From Parafrankia discariae (GTDB lineage Bacteria > Actinomycetota > Actinomycetes > Frankiales > Frankiaceae), in contig NZ_KB891219.1 in assembly GCF_000373365.1 (NCBI RefSeq), forward strand, positions 314,080 through 378,079: a DNA stretch of 64,000 nt, read 5' to 3'. The position numbers were made by a program, and so were the translations under genes. Below the pieces are notes generated by a model that did no database searches, had not been told where the DNA came from, and worked only from the letters and a program-made list of their open reading frames with translations. Below are positions 22,754 through 31,894 of the stretch, piece after piece (the first letter of the stretch is position 1; every line of letters begins with the position of its first letter).

Positions 22754-22778
22754 CCCGCCCGAGGGCCCCGGGGCGGGT
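22753..22778 (+). terminator. Hairpin terminator after the YdcF-like gene
   Basis: ACCCGCCC (22753-22760) pairs with GGGCGGGT (22771-22778), a perfect 8-bp stem around a 10-base loop that itself contains a GGG/CCC pair. It begins within the stop codon. Confidence 0.7.
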
Positions 22779-23189
22779 GCCTCATCGGGGTGGCGCCCCG
22801 CGACCGCGGCCGTGATGATCACCACGGCGCGGCGCCGGGACGGGACGGGTGGACGTCGCGGGCCGCCCCGGGTAGTCCCTGCGTCCGGGCCGATCGGCAG
22901 GTGCCCGCGGGCCGGGCGGGCCGGCGCCGGACGGGGCGGTGTGACGAAGGCGTAAATCCGCCCGGCGTGGCGGGCCGTAGGTGCTGGTACGGTTCGGATC
23001 GCGGAGTGACGGGGTACCGCGACAGGCGACGGAACGCCCGGGTCGGCCGGCCCTTGACACATCCATGTACTCGACCTGCGCAGGCCGTAGGACCGCGAGA
23101 GCACCTGTCACGCCGGCGCGCGCCGGCTGGCACACCGGCCCTGACCAGGACGACCGAATATCAGCACGATGCTGACTAAGGAGGCTGGT
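22779..23189. other. Intergenic region upstream of transketolase
   Basis: About 410 bases without a credible gene. A perfect TTGACA at 23054 could be a -35 box, but I cannot see a matching -10 at the usual spacing. A 10-bp palindrome cctgcgcagg lies at 23075-23084. The frames that cross this region are compositionally arbitrary. Confidence 0.4.
23178..23184 (+). promoter_or_regulatory. Shine-Dalgarno site AAGGAGG deciding the tkt start
   Basis: A perfect AAGGAGG ends five bases before GTG 23190. An upstream in-frame ATG at 23169 would place this site inside the coding sequence, so GTG 23190 is preferred. Confidence 0.88.
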
Positions 23190-25073
23190 GTGGCAACTCC
23201 CGTGTCCGAAGTGGTCGGTGTCGCCGACCTGGAGACGGTTCGGGAACTCGCACAGCAGCTGCGGGTCGACTCGGTGCGCAGCAGCACCTCGGCCGGATCC
23301 GGTCACCCGACCTCCTCCATGTCCGCCGCGGACGTCATGGCGGTGCTGCTGACGCGCCACCTGCGCTACGACTGGGACACCCCGGACGACCCGGCGAACG
23401 ACCACCTGATCTTCTCCAAGGGGCACGCCTCGCCCCTGATCTACTCGATGTTCAAGGCGGTCGGCGTCGTCACCGACGACGAGCTCATGACCGGCTACCG
23501 CCGGTTCGGGCACCGCCTGCAGGGCCACCCGACCCCGGTCCTGCCGTGGGTCGACGTGGCCACCGGGTCACTCGGCCAGGGCCTGCCCGACGCGGTCGGG
23601 GTCGCGCTGGCCGGCAAGTACCTGGACAAGGTCCCGTACCGGGTCTGGGTGGTCTGCGGCGACAGCGAGATGGCCGAGGGCTCGATGTGGGAGGCGCTGG
23701 ACAAGGCCGCCTTCTACGGCCTGTCCAACCTGATCGCGATCGTGGACGTCAACCGCCTCGGCCAGCGTGGTCCGACCGAGTTCGGCTGGGACATGGACTC
23801 CTACGCCCGCCGGGCCGAGGCGTTCGGCGCCCGCGCGGTCGTGATCGACGGCCACGACCTGGGCGCGATCGACGCCGCGCTCGCCGACGCCGAGGACGCC
23901 TCCCGGCCCACGGTGATCCTGGCCCGCACCCGCAAGGGCGAGGGCTTCTCCGAGATCGCCGACGCCGAGGGCTGGCACGGCAAGCCGCTGCCCGAGGACA
24001 TGGCCGCCCGGGCGATCATCGAACTGGGCGGCGAGCGCAACCTGCGGGTGCGCGGCCCGGTCCCCCCGGTGGACCTGGCCCGCCCGGCCCCGGCCCAGAA
24101 GCCGGCGATCAAGCTCCCGACCTACGAGCTGGGCGCCAAGGTCGCCACCCGGCGCGCCTACGGCCAGGCGCTGGCCGCGGTCGGCGCGCACACCGACGTC
24201 GTCGCCCTCGACGCCGAGGTGAGCAACTCGACCTACGCCGAGGACTTCGCCAAGGCGCACCCCGATCGGTTCTTCGAGATCTTCATCGCCGAGCAGCAGC
24301 TCGTCGCGGCGGCGGTCGGCCTGTCGGTGCGCGGCTACATCCCGTTCGCGTCGACGTTCGCCGCGTTCTTCTCCCGCGCCTACGACTTCATCCGGATGGC
24401 GGCCATCTCGCAGGCCGACATCCGGCTGGTCGGGTCGCACGCCGGAGTGGAGATCGGTGCGGACGGCCCGTCCCAGATGGCGCTCGAGGATCTCGCGATG
24501 ATGCGGGCCGTGGGCGGCTCGACGGTGCTCTACCCGAGCGACGCGACCTCCGCGGCCAAGCTGATCGAGGCGATGGTCGGGATCTCCGGCGTGAGCTACA
24601 TGCGGACGACCCGCGGTGCCTACCCGGTGCTCTACGGTCCGGACGAGACGTTCGCGCCGGGCGGTTCCAAGGTGCTGCGCAGCTCCGACGCCGACACCGT
24701 GACGCTGATCGGCGCCGGGGTCACCCTGCACCACTGCCTGGCCGCCGCCGACGTGCTCGCCGGTGAGGGCGTCTCGGCCCGGGTGATCGACCTGTACTCG
24801 GTCAAGCCGGTGGACACCGCGACCCTGGCGGAGGCGGCGCGGGCGACCGGCGGGCGCCTCGTCGTGGCCGAGGACCACTACGCCGAGGGCGGCCTCGGCA
24901 GTGCGGTGCTCGAGGGCCTCGCGGGTGTCCTGCGGGACGGCAGCGTCTCGCTGCGGCTGGCGCATCTCGCCGTCGGTCAGCTGCCCGGCTCCGGTACCCC
25001 GGACGAGCTGCTGGACTTCGCCGGCATCTCCACGCCGCACATCGTCGAGGCGGCGCGCGGCCTGCTGCGTTAG
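23190..25073 (+). CDS. tkt: Transketolase, short (animal-type) form
   Basis: 627 residues from GTG 23190, set by the adjacent AAGGAGG. The thiamine-diphosphate motif runs from 'GDSEMAEGSMWEAL' (~157) to 'VDVN' (~185). The pyrimidine-binding half has the catalytic Glu in 'FIAEQQLVAAAVGLS' (~368), and a C-terminal domain follows. It transfers two-carbon units in the non-oxidative pentose phosphate pathway. At ~627 residues, with 'AEAFGARAVVIDGHDL', it resembles the ~620-residue mammalian type more than the ~660-700-residue canonical bacterial type. No transaldolase or glucose-6-phosphate dehydrogenase gene is adjacent, so it stands alone here with its own terminator. Confidence 0.93.
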   Translation: MATPVSEVVGVADLETVRELAQQLRVDSVRSSTSAGSGHPTSSMSAADVMAVLLTRHLRYDWDTPDDPANDHLIFSKGHASPLIYSMFKAVGVVTDDELMTGYRRFGHRLQGHPTPVLPWVDVATGSLGQGLPDAVGVALAGKYLDKVPYRVWVVCGDSEMAEGSMWEALDKAAFYGLSNLIAIVDVNRLGQRGPTEFGWDMDSYARRAEAFGARAVVIDGHDLGAIDAALADAEDASRPTVILARTRKGEGFSEIADAEGWHGKPLPEDMAARAIIELGGERNLRVRGPVPPVDLARPAPAQKPAIKLPTYELGAKVATRRAYGQALAAVGAHTDVVALDAEVSNSTYAEDFAKAHPDRFFEIFIAEQQLVAAAVGLSVRGYIPFASTFAAFFSRAYDFIRMAAISQADIRLVGSHAGVEIGADGPSQMALEDLAMMRAVGGSTVLYPSDATSAAKLIEAMVGISGVSYMRTTRGAYPVLYGPDETFAPGGSKVLRSSDADTVTLIGAGVTLHHCLAAADVLAGEGVSARVIDLYSVKPVDTATLAEAARATGGRLVVAEDHYAEGGLGSAVLEGLAGVLRDGSVSLRLAHLAVGQLPGSGTPDELLDFAGISTPHIVEAARGLLR

Positions 25074-25082
25074 TGGTTCACC

Positions 25083-25120
25083 CCGCCCTGCCGGTCCGGG
25101 AACCCGGACCGGCAGGGCGG
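25083..25120. terminator. Strong 18-bp-stem terminator after tkt
   Basis: 25083-25100 and 25103-25120 are perfect reverse complements (CCGCCCTGCCGGTCCGGG / its complement), giving an 18-bp stem with a minimal loop. It sits ten bases after the tkt stop and before the convergent PH-domain gene, so it may serve both. Confidence 0.93.
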
Positions 25121-25163
25121 AAGTGGTTGTTGACGTGCACCCCGCCCGGAAAGAGAGACGGGA

Positions 25164-25703
25164 TCAGTCGTCGCCTGCCGGGGACGGGCCGCCACCGAAG
25201 GTCATGTCGACCAGGGTGAGGTAGAGCCGGTCCGGCCGCGGCAGGAAATTGATCTTTGACAGGGCCTGGTCCTGCCCCGCGGACTCGACCACGAACTCGC
25301 CGTAGCCGAGGAGCCGCCCGAGCGGGTCCCGGTTGTAGGTGAGATCCGTGATCTTCGACAGCGGCATCGTCTGGACCTTCCGGAAGACGATGCCGGACAC
25401 CTTCAGCAACCGCTTGTCGGTGATCATCAGGTGGTCGAAGTGCCAGTCCGCGATCTTCCAGAGCATCCGGAGGATCATGAAGAGGGCGAAGTACCACAGC
25501 ACGGTGGTGATCGGGCCGGCCTCGTAGCCCTGTGCCGCGAACAGGATGCTCACGACGACCGCGAGCAGGACCGCACCCAGCGTCTGCAGCAGGATCGGCA
25601 GCATGATGGCCCAGTGCAGCCGGACCATCATCACCAGGCGTTCCTGGGAGGCCAGGTACTTGGTGTCCCGCAGCGCGGGGTCGGGAAGCTGGAGTCTCAC
25701 CAC
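25164..25703 (-). CDS. Membrane protein with bacterial PH (bPH2-like) domain
   Basis: 179 residues from a GTG start. Two hydrophobic segments (~31-55 and ~65-82) are followed by 'HFDHLMITDKRLLKVSGIVF' and 'QTMPLSKITDLTYNRDPLGR', characteristic of the YdbT/bPH2 domain. Such proteins are anchored in the membrane with a cytoplasmic PH-like fold; ligands are mostly unknown. Convergent with tkt, and in the same direction as the small gene at 25755-25910, 52 bases upstream of it. Confidence 0.82.
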   Translation of the reverse strand: MVRLQLPDPALRDTKYLASQERLVMMVRLHWAIMLPILLQTLGAVLLAVVVSILFAAQGYEAGPITTVLWYFALFMILRMLWKIADWHFDHLMITDKRLLKVSGIVFRKVQTMPLSKITDLTYNRDPLGRLLGYGEFVVESAGQDQALSKINFLPRPDRLYLTLVDMTFGGGPSPAGDD

Positions 25704-25754
25704 ACTCTCACCACGGACGAAGTTTCGCAGACATGAGGGCCCGCCGGGACCGCA

Positions 25755-25910
25755 TCACAGGGCCGTGTTGGTCACGAACTCCGACACTCCGTTCCCGATG
25801 TCCTGGAGCCAGCCGAGCACTCGGTCGATGATGCTCGCGGCGCTGTCCGGTGCGGTGACGACGAAGAAGATGAGAAACGCGATCGCACCGTACTTGACGA
25901 TCTTGTCCAC
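25755..25910 (-). CDS. Small single-pass membrane protein (51 aa)
   Basis: Sequence begins VDKIVKYGAIAFLIFFVVTA and ends ...NGVSEFVTNTAL: a short basic start, one hydrophobic helix (~7-20) and an amphipathic C-terminal half. GTG 25910 has a good GGAGG about eight bases upstream. It is buried at the end of a longer chance frame, but the ribosome site and the membrane helix point to a real small protein. Similar small genes sit beside dgt or PH-domain genes in other actinobacteria as far as I recall; function unknown. Confidence 0.7.
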   Translation of the reverse strand: MDKIVKYGAIAFLIFFVVTAPDSAASIIDRVLGWLQDIGNGVSEFVTNTAL

Positions 25911-26016
25911 GGCGGGCCTCCGGGCCGAGTTGGGGGAACGGGGTGCGCCCAAAGTATCGTCGTTGCGATCGACGTAGGTACGTGAATCGCGCCGATACGC
26001 TCGGCAGCGTGGTCTA

Positions 26017-27297
26017 GTGAGTGGTTGCGTGGTCAGTGAGTGGTATGACGCTGTCGACCTGGAGCGACGGGTCACAGAGCAGGACAAGGCTACACCGGGG
26101 GAGCGCACCCCTTTCGAGCGGGATCGCGCAAGAGTGCTACATTCGAGCGCCTTGCGGCGACTTGCCGGAAAGACGCAGGTCGTGGGCCCGCTCGACGACG
26201 ACTTCCCGCGCACCCGGCTGACCCACTCGCTCGAGACGGCGCAGATCGGGCGCGGCCTGGCCCGCTCCCTGGGCGCCGATCCCGACCTCGTGGACGCGGC
26301 CTGCCTCGCCCACGACATCGGACATCCCCCGTTCGGCCACAACGGAGAGGCGGCGCTCGACCAGGCGGCGCACACCTGCGGCGGGTTCGAGGGCAACGCC
26401 CAGAGCCTGCGCGAACTGACCCGGCTCGAGGTGAAGATCGTCGCGCCCGCCGGCGGTGACGGGGCAGGCGGTGGCGGGGCGGGGCTGAACCTGACCCGGG
26501 CGACCCTGGACGCCGCCGTGAAGTACCCGTGGCTGCGTCGGGCCGGCACGCCGAAGTTCGGGGCCTACGCCGACGACGCCGACATCCTCTCCTGGGCGCG
26601 CCGCGGCGCGCCCAGGGCACGCCGCAGCTTCGAGGCCCAGCTCATGGACTGGGCCGACGACGTGGCCTACTCCGTGCACGACCTGGAGGACGGTGTCGTC
26701 GCCGGGCACATCGACCTCGCCGCACTGCGCGGCCCCGACCTGCGCGCCGAGCTGGCCGCCCGGACGGCGGTCTGGTTCCCCGACGTGGCCGCGCCCGCCG
26801 CGGCGGCCGGGCTGGACCGGCTGCGGGCCCAGCCGTGGTGGATCCGGGAGGAGGTCGGGTCGGTCGCCGGCCTGGCCGCGTTGCGCGCGATGACCAGTGA
26901 GCTCGTCGCCAGGTTCTCGATGGCCGCGGTGCGGGCGACCCGCGAACGCCACGGGGACGGGCCGCTGTGCCGTTACCAGGCCGAACTGGTCGTGCCCGCC
27001 TGGGCACTCGCCGAGTGCGCGGCGCTCAAGGGCGTGACCGCGTGGTACGTGATGGGCCGGCCCGGCGCCGCCGAGCGCCGGGCCCGCCAGCGCGAGCTGA
27101 TCGCCGAGCTGGTCGACCTGCTCGCGGCCGGCGCACCGGCGTCGCTGGACGCGCCGCTGGCCGACTCCTACCGGCACGCCGTCGACGACGCGGCCCGGTT
27201 GCGGGTGGTCATCGACCAGGTCGCCCGGCTGACGGACGCCAGCGCCGGGCGCCGGCACGCGGCACTGACGGGCCGCCCGCTCCCGAGGGCGCTGTGA
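26017..27297 (+). CDS. dgt: dGTP triphosphohydrolase-like HD-domain protein
   Basis: 426 residues. The HD phosphohydrolase motif is in 'CLAHDIGHPPFGHNGE' (~97-112). The conserved N-terminus 'RTPFERDRARVLHSSALRRL' with 'KTQV' and 'TRLTHSLETAQIGRG' (first His) is present, as is 'MDWADDVAYSVHDLEDGVV' for the fourth metal ligand. These enzymes hydrolyse dNTPs to nucleoside and triphosphate. It precedes dnaG, a common actinobacterial order. GTG 26017 is the first start; GTG 26032 is an alternative. Confidence 0.93.
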   Translation: MSGCVVSEWYDAVDLERRVTEQDKATPGERTPFERDRARVLHSSALRRLAGKTQVVGPLDDDFPRTRLTHSLETAQIGRGLARSLGADPDLVDAACLAHDIGHPPFGHNGEAALDQAAHTCGGFEGNAQSLRELTRLEVKIVAPAGGDGAGGGGAGLNLTRATLDAAVKYPWLRRAGTPKFGAYADDADILSWARRGAPRARRSFEAQLMDWADDVAYSVHDLEDGVVAGHIDLAALRGPDLRAELAARTAVWFPDVAAPAAAAGLDRLRAQPWWIREEVGSVAGLAALRAMTSELVARFSMAAVRATRERHGDGPLCRYQAELVVPAWALAECAALKGVTAWYVMGRPGAAERRARQRELIAELVDLLAAGAPASLDAPLADSYRHAVDDAARLRVVIDQVARLTDASAGRRHAALTGRPLPRAL

Positions 27298-27600
27298 CCA
27301 GCGAAAAACGACGTACGCTGTGATCGCTGCCGGCGGCGTTTGGGGTGGGATGTGACTGTGACGCCATACCGGAGTGATTCCGGTGGCCTCTGGGGCGTGT
27401 CCGTTGTGGTTCGTGTCGCACCGTGGTTCGACCGGAGCGCGTCGCGGGGTGCCGTCCGGTGTTCGCGTGTGGTGGTGCCGTCGTCGCGGTCCGTGGGGTC
27501 GTCGATCGGTCGCCTACGGAGTTCCTGGCGGCAAGATCGGCACTGTCGGCCGGATGACAAGTACCATCACGCTAAAGGACCGTTGACACCGGCGTCATCG

Positions 27601-27651
27601 GTGGCACCGGCCGACCGGCGGCATCGTCGCCCCGATGGTCGGCCGCACCAC
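27601..27651 (+). promoter_or_regulatory. Stem-loop in the dnaG leader
   Basis: GTGG (27601-27604)/CCAC (27648-27651), CGGCCGACC (27608-27616)/GGTCGGCCG (27637-27645) and an inner GGCG/CGCC (27617-27620/27628-27631) nest into one three-stem hairpin ending 95 bases before the dnaG start. Either a dgt terminator or a leader structure. Confidence 0.55.
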
Positions 27652-27734
27652 CGGCGGCGTCGTATCAGGTGACCGGACACAAGTAACCCGCGACGCGCAA
27701 CCCCCGACCGGGGCGCGCCGTCTATCCAGTGACA

Positions 27735-27740
27735 GGGAGG
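27735..27740 (+). promoter_or_regulatory. Shine-Dalgarno site GGGAGG deciding the dnaG start
   Basis: GGGAGG ends six bases before GTG 27747. The earlier in-frame GTG at 27729 has no such site and would place it inside the gene. Confidence 0.85.
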
Positions 27741-27746
27741 GTATCG

Positions 27747-29663
27747 GTGGCCGGACGCATCCGCGACGCTGACATCGCTCTCGTGCGGGAGCGCTCACCC
27801 ATCGCGGACGTCATCGGTGACCACGTGCAGCTCCGTCCGGTCGGCGGTGGCAGCCTGGTCGGCCTGTGCCCGTTCCACGACGAGAAGTCACCGTCGTTCA
27901 ACGTGCGGCCCTCGGTCGGGTTCTTCCACTGCTTCGGCTGCAACGAGGGCGGGGACGTCTACGCCTTCATCCGCAAGATCGACGGGCTCACCTTCCCGGA
28001 GGCGGTCGAGCGGCTCGCCCGGCGGGCCGGCGTCACGCTCACCTACGAGGGCGGGGGCACCACCAGCCGCGCGGTGACGAGCCAGCGCCAGCGGCTGCTG
28101 GAGGCGCACCGGCTGGCCGCCGAGTTCTACGTCGAACAGCTCTACTCCGCCTCGGAGGCGAGGGCCGGCTGGGAGTTCCTCGCCTCGCGTGGCTTCGACC
28201 GTGCCGTGGCGGAGCAGTTCGGCCTCGGCTACGCGCCGTCGTCCTGGGACGCGCTGACCCGTCACCTGCTCGCCCGCCGGTTCACCGCCGAGGAGCTGGA
28301 GCTGGGCGGGCTGGCGAAGCGGGGTGGTCGGGGCGGCCTCATCGACCGGTTCCACCACCGCCTGCTGTGGCCGATCCGTGATCTCGGTGGCGAGGTCGTC
28401 GGCTTCGGCGGCCGGCGCCTCGCCGAGGGCGCCGACGCCGGCCCCAAGTACCTCAACACCGCCGAGACGCCGCTGTTCAAGAAGGCGAAGCTCCTCTACG
28501 GCGCCGACCTGGCCCGCCGCGAGATCGCGCGCCGCTACCAGGTGGTCGTCGTCGAGGGCTACACCGACGTCATGGCGTGCCACCTGGCCGGGGTGCCGAC
28601 GGCCGTCGCGAGCTGCGGGACCTCCTTCGGTGCCGACCACGTCGCGATCGTCCGCCGGCTGCTGATGGATTCCGACGCCCGCACCGGCGAGGTCATCTTC
28701 ACCTTCGACGGGGACAAGGCCGGCCAGGCCGCCGCTCTGCGGGCCTTCGAGTACGAGGACCGCTTCGTCACCCAGACCTTCGTCGCGGTGCAGCCGGACG
28801 GCCTCGACCCCTGCGACCTGTGGACGCAGCACGGTGACGCGGCGGTGCGCGACCTGGTGGCCGGTCGTCAGCCGCTGTTCGAGTTCGCCATCCGCGGCGT
28901 GATCGACCGCTACGACCTCAACACCACCGAGGGCCGCCTCGCCGCGCTGGACGCGGCCGCCCCGCTGGTGAACCGGCTCAAGGACGCCGGCATGCGGCAC
29001 CGGTACGCGGTGAACCTGGACCACTGGCTCGGCTTCCTCGACGAGCGGTTCGTGGTCGAGCGGGTGGCGCAGCACCGCTCGGGTCCCGGGCCGGCCGAGG
29101 GCACGGGCCGCCCCGGGGTGAACGCGGCCGGCGGCGGGGCCCGCCCGGCCGCGCGCCGCCAGTCGGGCGCGGCACCGGACGACGCGACCGTCATCGTCGA
29201 ACGGGAGACCCTCAAGCTCGCCCTGCAATACCCGGGGCTGGCCGGGCCGATGTTCGACACGCTGTCCACGGACCTGTTCACTGTTCCCGCGCACCGCGCC
29301 GTCCGGGAGTCGATCGCCACGGCGGGCGGGGTGTGTGCGGGTCTGTACACGGCCGGCGACCCGTCCGGCTGGGTCGCGGCGGTGGTGGACGCGACGCCGG
29401 ACGAGGAGCTCCGGCGGTTCGTTCTCTCGCTCGCTGTCGAGGGGGTGCTGTGCGACCACGATGTGGACGACCGCTACGTCGATGATCAGATGTCGCGTGT
29501 GCAGGAGCTGCATGCGACCCGTCGGATCCGGGAACTCAAGTCGCGGATGCAGCGACTGAACCCGGCGTCCGACACCGATGCCTTCAACCGTGCGTTCGGT
29601 GAGCTGATTGCTTTGGAACAGCACAAGCTCCAACTCCGGGAGCGGGGCGTAGGTGCCGCGTAA
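27747..29663 (+). CDS. dnaG: DNA primase DnaG
   Basis: 638 residues from GTG 27747. The N-terminal CHC2 zinc finger uses C41, H44, C62 and C65 ('CPFHDEKS', 'FFHCFGC'). The TOPRIM catalytic core has '[16 protein letters not shown]' and '[11 protein letters not shown]', and the C-terminal DnaB-interaction region covers ~480-630. It makes the RNA primers for replication. A Gly/Pro/Ala-rich linker (~448-475) separates core and C-terminus. It overlaps the earliest possible rpoD start (29653), so primase and sigma factor are probably co-transcribed, as in the classic macromolecular-synthesis operon. Confidence 0.97.
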   Translation: MAGRIRDADIALVRERSPIADVIGDHVQLRPVGGGSLVGLCPFHDEKSPSFNVRPSVGFFHCFGCNEGGDVYAFIRKIDGLTFPEAVERLARRAGVTLTYEGGGTTSRAVTSQRQRLLEAHRLAAEFYVEQLYSASEARAGWEFLASRGFDRAVAEQFGLGYAPSSWDALTRHLLARRFTAEELELGGLAKRGGRGGLIDRFHHRLLWPIRDLGGEVVGFGGRRLAEGADAGPKYLNTAETPLFKKAKLLYGADLARREIARRYQVVVVEGYTDVMACHLAGVPTAVASCGTSFGADHVAIVRRLLMDSDARTGEVIFTFDGDKAGQAAALRAFEYEDRFVTQTFVAVQPDGLDPCDLWTQHGDAAVRDLVAGRQPLFEFAIRGVIDRYDLNTTEGRLAALDAAAPLVNRLKDAGMRHRYAVNLDHWLGFLDERFVVERVAQHRSGPGPAEGTGRPGVNAAGGGARPAARRQSGAAPDDATVIVERETLKLALQYPGLAGPMFDTLSTDLFTVPAHRAVRESIATAGGVCAGLYTAGDPSGWVAAVVDATPDEELRRFVLSLAVEGVLCDHDVDDRYVDDQMSRVQELHATRRIRELKSRMQRLNPASDTDAFNRAFGELIALEQHKLQLRERGVGAA

Positions 29664-29703
29664 CCTGGGTCGATCCCGAGAAGGAAGTGACGAGATTCCG
29701 CCC

Positions 29704-30882
29704 ATGAGTCCTACCGTCCTACCCCGCGAGGCCCAGGTGGACGAGGTCAAGGACCTCATCACCCGTGGCAAGGAGATCGGTTTCCTCACCACCGAGGACG
29801 TCACGGTCGCGATCCAGGCGGCCGAGCTGCCCCCCGAGCAGGCCGAGACTGTCCTGCAGGTGCTCAACGACGAGGGCATCGAAGTCCTCGAGGCCGGGGG
29901 GGAGAACGCCGACGAGGCGGATCTGCTGGCCCGTCGCCGCCGCGAGGAGGAGGAGCTGGCGCTCAAGGCGCCGACCTCCGACCCGGTGCGGATGTACCTC
30001 AAGGAGATCGGCAAGGTCCCGCTGCTCACCGCGGAGGAGGAGGTCGATCTCGCCAAGCGGATCGAGGCGGGTCTGTTCGCCTCCGAGAAGCTCGCGGTGG
30101 CGACGAAGAAGACCTCCCCGCAGATGCGGCGGGATCTCGAAGCCATCGAGCGGGACGGTCAGATCGCCAAGCGGAAGCTCGTCGAGGCGAACCTGCGGCT
30201 CGTCGTCTCGATCGCCAAGCGCTACGTGGGGCGCGGGATGCTCTTCCTGGACCTCATTCAGGAAGGCAACCTCGGCCTCATCCGCGCGGTCGAGAAGTTC
30301 GACTACACCAAGGGCTACAAGTTCTCCACCTATGCCACCTGGTGGATCCGGCAGGCCATCACCCGCGCCATCGCGGACCAGGCCCGGACGATCCGTATCC
30401 CGGTGCACATGGTCGAGACGATCAACAAGCTGATCCGTATCCAGCGCCAGCTCCTGCAGGACCTCGGCCGGGAGCCGAGCCCGGAGGAGATCGCCAAGGA
30501 GATGGACCTCACGCCCGACAAGGTGCGGGAGATCCTCAAGGTGTCGCAGGAGCCGGTCTCCCTGGAGACGCCGATCGGTGAGGAGGAGGACTCCCACCTC
30601 GGCGACTTCATCGAGGACTGCGACGCGGTCGTCCCGGTGGACGCCGCCAGCTTCATCCTCCTGCAGGAGCAGCTCGACTCCGTGCTGCACACGCTGTCCG
30701 ACCGTGAGAAGAAGGTGATCCAGCTGCGCTTCGGCCTCACCGACGGTCATCCGCGCACGCTGGAGGAGGTCGGCCGCGAGTTCGGGGTCACCCGGGAGCG
30801 CATCCGGCAGATCGAGTCGAAGACGCTGTCGAAGCTGCGGCACCCGTCGCGGTCCCAGAAGCTGCGCGACTACCTGGAGTAG
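29704..30882 (+). CDS. rpoD: Principal RNA polymerase sigma factor (RpoD/HrdB type)
   Basis: 392 residues from ATG 29704; GTG 29653, overlapping dnaG, is an alternative 17 residues longer. Region 1.1 is short, followed by region 1.2 '[17 protein letters not shown]', region 2 '[20 protein letters not shown]' and '[17 protein letters not shown]', region 3, and region 4.2 '[20 protein letters not shown]'. All regions that contact -10 and -35 elements are intact, so this is the housekeeping sigma70. It lacks the long acidic N-terminal extension of some actinobacterial homologues. Confidence 0.96.
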   Translation: MSPTVLPREAQVDEVKDLITRGKEIGFLTTEDVTVAIQAAELPPEQAETVLQVLNDEGIEVLEAGGENADEADLLARRRREEEELALKAPTSDPVRMYLKEIGKVPLLTAEEEVDLAKRIEAGLFASEKLAVATKKTSPQMRRDLEAIERDGQIAKRKLVEANLRLVVSIAKRYVGRGMLFLDLIQEGNLGLIRAVEKFDYTKGYKFSTYATWWIRQAITRAIADQARTIRIPVHMVETINKLIRIQRQLLQDLGREPSPEEIAKEMDLTPDKVREILKVSQEPVSLETPIGEEEDSHLGDFIEDCDAVVPVDAASFILLQEQLDSVLHTLSDREKKVIQLRFGLTDGHPRTLEEVGREFGVTRERIRQIESKTLSKLRHPSRSQKLRDYLE

Positions 30883-30931
30883 TCGAACCTGGCGAGTATT
30901 TGGACTCGCTGTAGCGGTTCGTTGACTAAGC

Positions 30932-31894
30932 GTGTCCGTCCTGTCAGGGTCGGGCACTGTGACGCAGCGGTCAGGCAGTCCGGAAGGATCTGCGGCTCCC
31001 GGACTCCCTGACGGTTCGACGCCGGTTCCGGCGTTGGGGCACCGGGCGCGCGTCGTGCCGCCCGGACCCGCCGGTAGGCGTAACAGCCTCAGAGCCTTCT
31101 GCGCCCGGATGCTGCTCGCCGTGACACCGCCGGCCCGGCGACCGGGCATGGCGCTGTGGCTGCTCGGGCCGGGCCCGAGCGGCTCCGACGGCCGGGACGA
31201 GAGCGCGTGGCGTAGCCGCCGCTCCCGCGAGGTCTTCGTCCGGGACGTGCTCGCCCCCTACCTGGCGCCCGAGCAGGACCTGCTCGACGTCGGCTGCGGG
31301 CCCGGCTACCTGGCCCGGGCGGTGGCCGGGCGGGTGTGGTCCGTGGCGGCGATAGACATCTCGCGGGGCGCTCTCGCCTGCGCGCGGGTACTCAATCCCG
31401 CGCTCAACATCGACTACCGGACCCCCCGGCAGTTCTTCGAGTCCGGCCGGCGGGTGGATGTCGCCGTGTGCCTGGCGCTCGCCGAGCAGCTCGACGATCA
31501 GGACCTGTCGGCCATGCTGACCTCGGTCCGGGCCGTCCTGCGGCCCGGCGGCCGGTTGCTGATGCGGGTCGCGATCGAAGAACCGGACGGCCGCCCGGAC
31601 GGCGTGCCGGCGCGGCCGGTGCGGCCGGGCCCCGACTCGCGGCGGCGCTCCGGGCCGTACCGCGCGGTCCGGACCGGGGCGCAGGCGGTGCGGCTGGTCG
31701 AGTGGGCCGGCTTCACCCAGGTCGAGATCGTCACGACCACGGTGCCCGGGATCGAGAGCCCTGAGGGGGCCGGGAGCACCGAGGCCCTGGACGACGACGG
31801 TGCGCTCCGGCGGCTGCTGGTGGCGCGGCGCCCGCTCGACGCGCCGGCCGACCGCCGTGACGCCGGCCCGTTCCCGGTTTCCGCGGTTCGCTAG
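30932..31894 (+). CDS. SAM-dependent methyltransferase
   Basis: 320 residues from GTG 30932. The Rossmann motif I is 'LLDVGCGPGYLARAV' (~117-131), with motif III 'LRPGGRLLMRVAIEE' near 207. Substrate unknown. The first ~65 residues are low-complexity and the true start may be further in. It begins 50 bases after rpoD, and its TAG stop shares the tetranucleotide CTAG (31891-31894) with the stop of the convergent glycosyltransferase. It may act in the surface-glycan region that begins here. Confidence 0.8.
   Translation: MSVLSGSGTVTQRSGSPEGSAAPGLPDGSTPVPALGHRARVVPPGPAGRRNSLRAFCARMLLAVTPPARRPGMALWLLGPGPSGSDGRDESAWRSRRSREVFVRDVLAPYLAPEQDLLDVGCGPGYLARAVAGRVWSVAAIDISRGALACARVLNPALNIDYRTPRQFFESGRRVDVAVCLALAEQLDDQDLSAMLTSVRAVLRPGGRLLMRVAIEEPDGRPDGVPARPVRPGPDSRRRSGPYRAVRTGAQAVRLVEWAGFTQVEIVTTTVPGIESPEGAGSTEALDDDGALRRLLVARRPLDAPADRRDAGPFPVSAVR

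Larger units (their letters stand above)
27298..27746. other. Intergenic leader region upstream of dnaG-rpoD
   Basis: About 450 bases without a credible gene. It holds a small hairpin ACCGGA/TCCGGT (27368-27384) and a larger stem-loop at 27601-27651. A TTGACA at 27583 lacks a recognisable -10. As the only gap upstream of the dnaG-rpoD pair it should contain their promoter. Confidence 0.5.

Noticed and set aside
23054..23059. TTGACA as a -35 promoter box (similar hits at 7203, 27583 and 44243)
   Set aside because: None has a convincing -10 sequence at 16-18 bases, so I do not annotate promoters from the hexamer alone.
27554..27586. Ten-codon frame MTSTITLKDR in the dnaG leader as a possible leader peptide
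   Set aside because: No ribosome site and no run of identical codons that would indicate attenuation; it is the end of a longer arbitrary frame.
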